Translations under genes and position numbers: made by a program | Shown: one piece after another, positions 61,461-64,000 of the stretch | Layout: every line of letters begins with the position of its first letter | How positions within the stretch are numbered: the first letter of the stretch is position 1 | The notes under the pieces: model-generated | Seen by the model: only the letters and a program-made list of their open reading frames with translations | Told to the model about the DNA's origin: nothing | Database searches by the model: none | DNA from: Glycine soja | Taxonomy: Eukaryota > Streptophyta > Magnoliopsida > Fabales > Fabaceae | Direction of reading: 5' to 3' | NCBI RefSeq assembly: GCF_004193775.1 | Contig: NC_041021.1 | Span: 38,079,718-38,143,717, forward strand | Length of the DNA: 64,000 nucleotides

Positions 61461-64000
61461 GTTAAATGGTGCGTGAAAAATAGCTTATTATATCAGATCA
61501 CTCTGCCTATTTGTTTCTTCGGTCATGTGTGACCGGTTTGGTTCGGGTTATTTCCTTACCAAACCTGCGCAATGTTTTTATCGCCTTGTGGTCCAGATAG
61601 TGTATTTTTTTTTCTTCTAAATATTCAGTATATTATTGAATTATAAGTATTTAGATTATATAAAAAAATATTAGGTATATTATAATCTCTCTCGCACTAC
61701 AATTGCCACTGTATTTCCTCTTTTTATATGCTAACAATGTAACGCAACTCATTTTTTTTCTTGTTGAAATCAATCCACTCAGAGAAAACTTACTAATTTA
61801 TAAAAACGTTAAATTATTCATTTCATTCCTAATTTGATGATTTTTATCTTTTTTATTCTTATGGTTTGAAAATAATGTTTTTAATTTTTATAATTTATAA
61901 TTTAACATTTTTTAGTTCCTATTTTAAAAATTATTTTTTTAATTCTTATCATTTTTATTTTAATTTTTTTTAGTTCATATAATTTAAAATATTTTATATT
62001 TTAATTTCATTTTAATTTTTACTATGAGTAATATTATTAATTACAATTAACTACAAAAATATTAATAAATAATTTGTAACCAATTTATCATAAGATAATT
62101 TATAATAAAAAATAATTTATAATTTATAACTAATTTGTAATTAATTATTTTTATATTTTTTTAATAATGATTAAAAGGTAATTAAAATATAAATTATAGA
62201 AATTAAAAATATTACTTTCAAACTATAAATACTAAAAAGAATTAAAATACAAATTATAACGACTAAAAAGAATAAAAAACTGAAAAAATCATTTTCAAAA
62301 ATTAAAAATATAAGAATTATGAAATTATAAACCACAAATGAGTTCTTATAAAAATAAAAAAACCAACAGAGTCGGTGCAACGGAAGTTTTATCCGTAAGT
62401 TTTTTTTTTTCTTCATAAAAGTTGTTTTTGTTAATCCATACTTTGTACCGCAGAAAATTGTAGATAGTGTATCTCAAAATATATACATTTTAATTATTTT
62501 AATCTTATATACTATAAAATAATTAAAATGTAGATAATTTGACCATATATTTCAGTCGGGTAACATTAATTATAGTAGTCAAATATTACACGTCAAATAT
62601 TCATATACACTACCTTATATGAAATATTTTTTTATAATAAACATTATAATTATTATGTTGTATTAAATATTAATTAAGAGTACCAGAATTATAAAATGAT
62701 TATATAATTTGAATAAAAAGACATAGAAATCAACCAATGACATTTATTTGTGTTATTTTAAAAAAAAATATTCGTAGCAAAAAGCATTTTTCTTAAAATA
62801 TCTGCGATAATATTTTAGTAATAAACATGATAATCATAATTATTATAATTTTGATAATCTTATAATAATTCTAACATTTTTACTTAATAATAAATATAGT
62901 TATAATATTAATTCCTAAAAATATACAATTACATTAATTAATTAAGATAATTATAATTGATATGGAGTTTATTATTTAAACTTTCAAATTATATATAAAG
63001 ATTGATTGAAATTGATTTACAATTGATAATTTGAATAATATCTCTGTATATACGCGTGTGCATGACAGTTTCTCATCATCAAATCTTTTTATTTTTCATT
63101 TGCACTAACTCCTCTTTCTTCTATACACTTAATTCTCTCTCATTCCTTATTTTTTAGTAATAGTGGCGGAATTAATACAAGAAAAAAACACTAAAATATG
63201 GGTAAGTTCATAACTCTTTTTTTTTTTTTGTTATATTTTCACCTCATTATTCATTCTCACACTCGTTATTTTTTATTTATTTCTTTCTTTGACATACCTT
63301 GCATTTCCAATTATTTTATCTTTTTTTCCTCACTTTATAGCCTTTAAAAGGGTAAAACGTCGAAGTCAAATAAGAGATGAATGTGAGGGTAAACCCATAT
63401 ATTATTTACTAATTTTTCAAATTCTTTTTTTTCAAAAATGTGTTATACTATTTTTTTATACGTAACTTAGTTTTTTTTCGTTTTTTTCCCTTTGTGAAAA
63501 GTTTTGATATTTTTTCATTTATATTTTTATTTATTTATTAGGCATTTTTTTTGTCTAACAAATATTAATATATATATATATATGAAAAATGTATGACCAT
63601 ATTTTTTTTTGTTAGTTTGATTTCTATGTTTCTTATTGAATTGTTAGTTGAATTATGTAATAACAAATATTAATTATTAAGTGTTAGATATTATCTAACA
63701 TGAACGATTATTATGTGTGCGGAATAAAGAAGAATCTTTTATTGATATATGATAAGAAAGATAATGTAATGAAAAACATAACCAAGTCTTTGACCAAGAG
63801 TAAAATGTAAAAAATTAAAACAAATTTTTATTATAGGCCTTTTTTTAAATTCAAAGTATTTATTTTTTCAAAAATATTTTACATTTTTTCATTTTATTTC
63901 GTTTTCCTTTTTCTTTTAAGGTAAGCTTATAAATATTAATATTATTACTTAAATGTTTTTTATTTTTTCCAATAAATAACATTTCATAATTAATTTTTAA
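61461..64000. other. AT-rich intergenic DNA right of SEC24
   Basis: Upstream of SEC24 this is very AT-rich, with long A/T runs and an AT microsatellite near 63568-63582. The frame at 62171-62416 is a low-complexity artefact. Only 63198-63388 shows exon-like structure and is listed separately. Confidence 0.5.
63198..63388 (+). CDS. Possible first two tiny exons of a gene running off the right edge
   Basis: ATGG at 63198-63201 is followed by a strong donor (GTAAGT). A pyrimidine-rich intron ends in TTTATAG at 63340. The next 48 bases (63341-63388) continue the frame as MAFKRVKRRSQIRDECE, and a GTAAAC donor follows. A TATATAAA word near 62990 is at promoter distance. The family is not recognised and chance remains likely in AT-rich DNA. 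Confidence 0.22.

Overview
The window is nuclear plant DNA, and a legume, most likely soybean (Glycine) or a close relative. The evidence is very AT-rich intergenic DNA, GT-AG introns, plant-specific gene families, and Ty1/copia and Ty3/gypsy remnants of legume type. There are no bacterial operons, CRISPR arrays or replication origins. The species call is an inference.

Five intact protein genes can be modelled exon by exon, with reading frame kept across every junction. (1) 10366-13807, +: a GARP/G2-like MYB-type transcription factor with two EAR repression motifs (303 aa). (2) 19910-24614, -: a THUMP-domain protein of the THUMPD1/Tan1 family, a predicted tRNA acetylation adaptor (320 aa). 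(3) 26243-27474, with a 5'UTR exon near 28.4-28.5 kb, -: mitochondrial pyruvate carrier subunit MPC1 (107 aa). (4) 29564-31919, +: an organelle-type DarP/YjgA (DUF615) ribosome-associated protein (289 aa). (5) 43944-61152, with a 5'UTR exon to about 61.46 kb, -: a Sec24 COPII cargo adaptor of the SEC24B/C type (24 coding exons, about 1087 aa). MPC1 and the DarP-like gene are head to head and share an intergenic region of about 1 kb.

The rest is dominated by mobile DNA. A deleted Ty3/gypsy element lies at 2042-4957 on the minus strand. A 1260-bp solo LTR at 18076-19335 sits inside a dispersed repeat whose uninterrupted relative is at 23674-23815. Gypsy integrase debris lies in the large THUMPD1-like intron. 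A Ty1/copia element with both LTRs, a tRNA-iMet primer site and a lost reverse-transcriptase core occupies 33288-39376. A 2.5-kb segment at 41116-43616 is bounded by Stowaway-like inverted termini; it holds a plastid trnQ fragment, a broken CLV1/BAM-type receptor-kinase fragment and a GRT-rich low-complexity tract. The SEC24 introns hold a 647-bp hAT element with a perfect 8-bp target duplication, a tRNA-derived SINE, a probable solo LTR and two copies of one LTR-like legume repeat.

The five genes do not form a pathway. Three of them (THUMPD1-like, MPC1, DarP-like) concern RNA modification or organelle function, but the order looks like ordinary plant gene order. I found no clearly novel molecular system. 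The most unusual item is the 2.5-kb composite segment carrying plastid and receptor-kinase sequence. Exon boundaries are hand-derived; most are supported by frame and family match, and a few splice sites are less certain.
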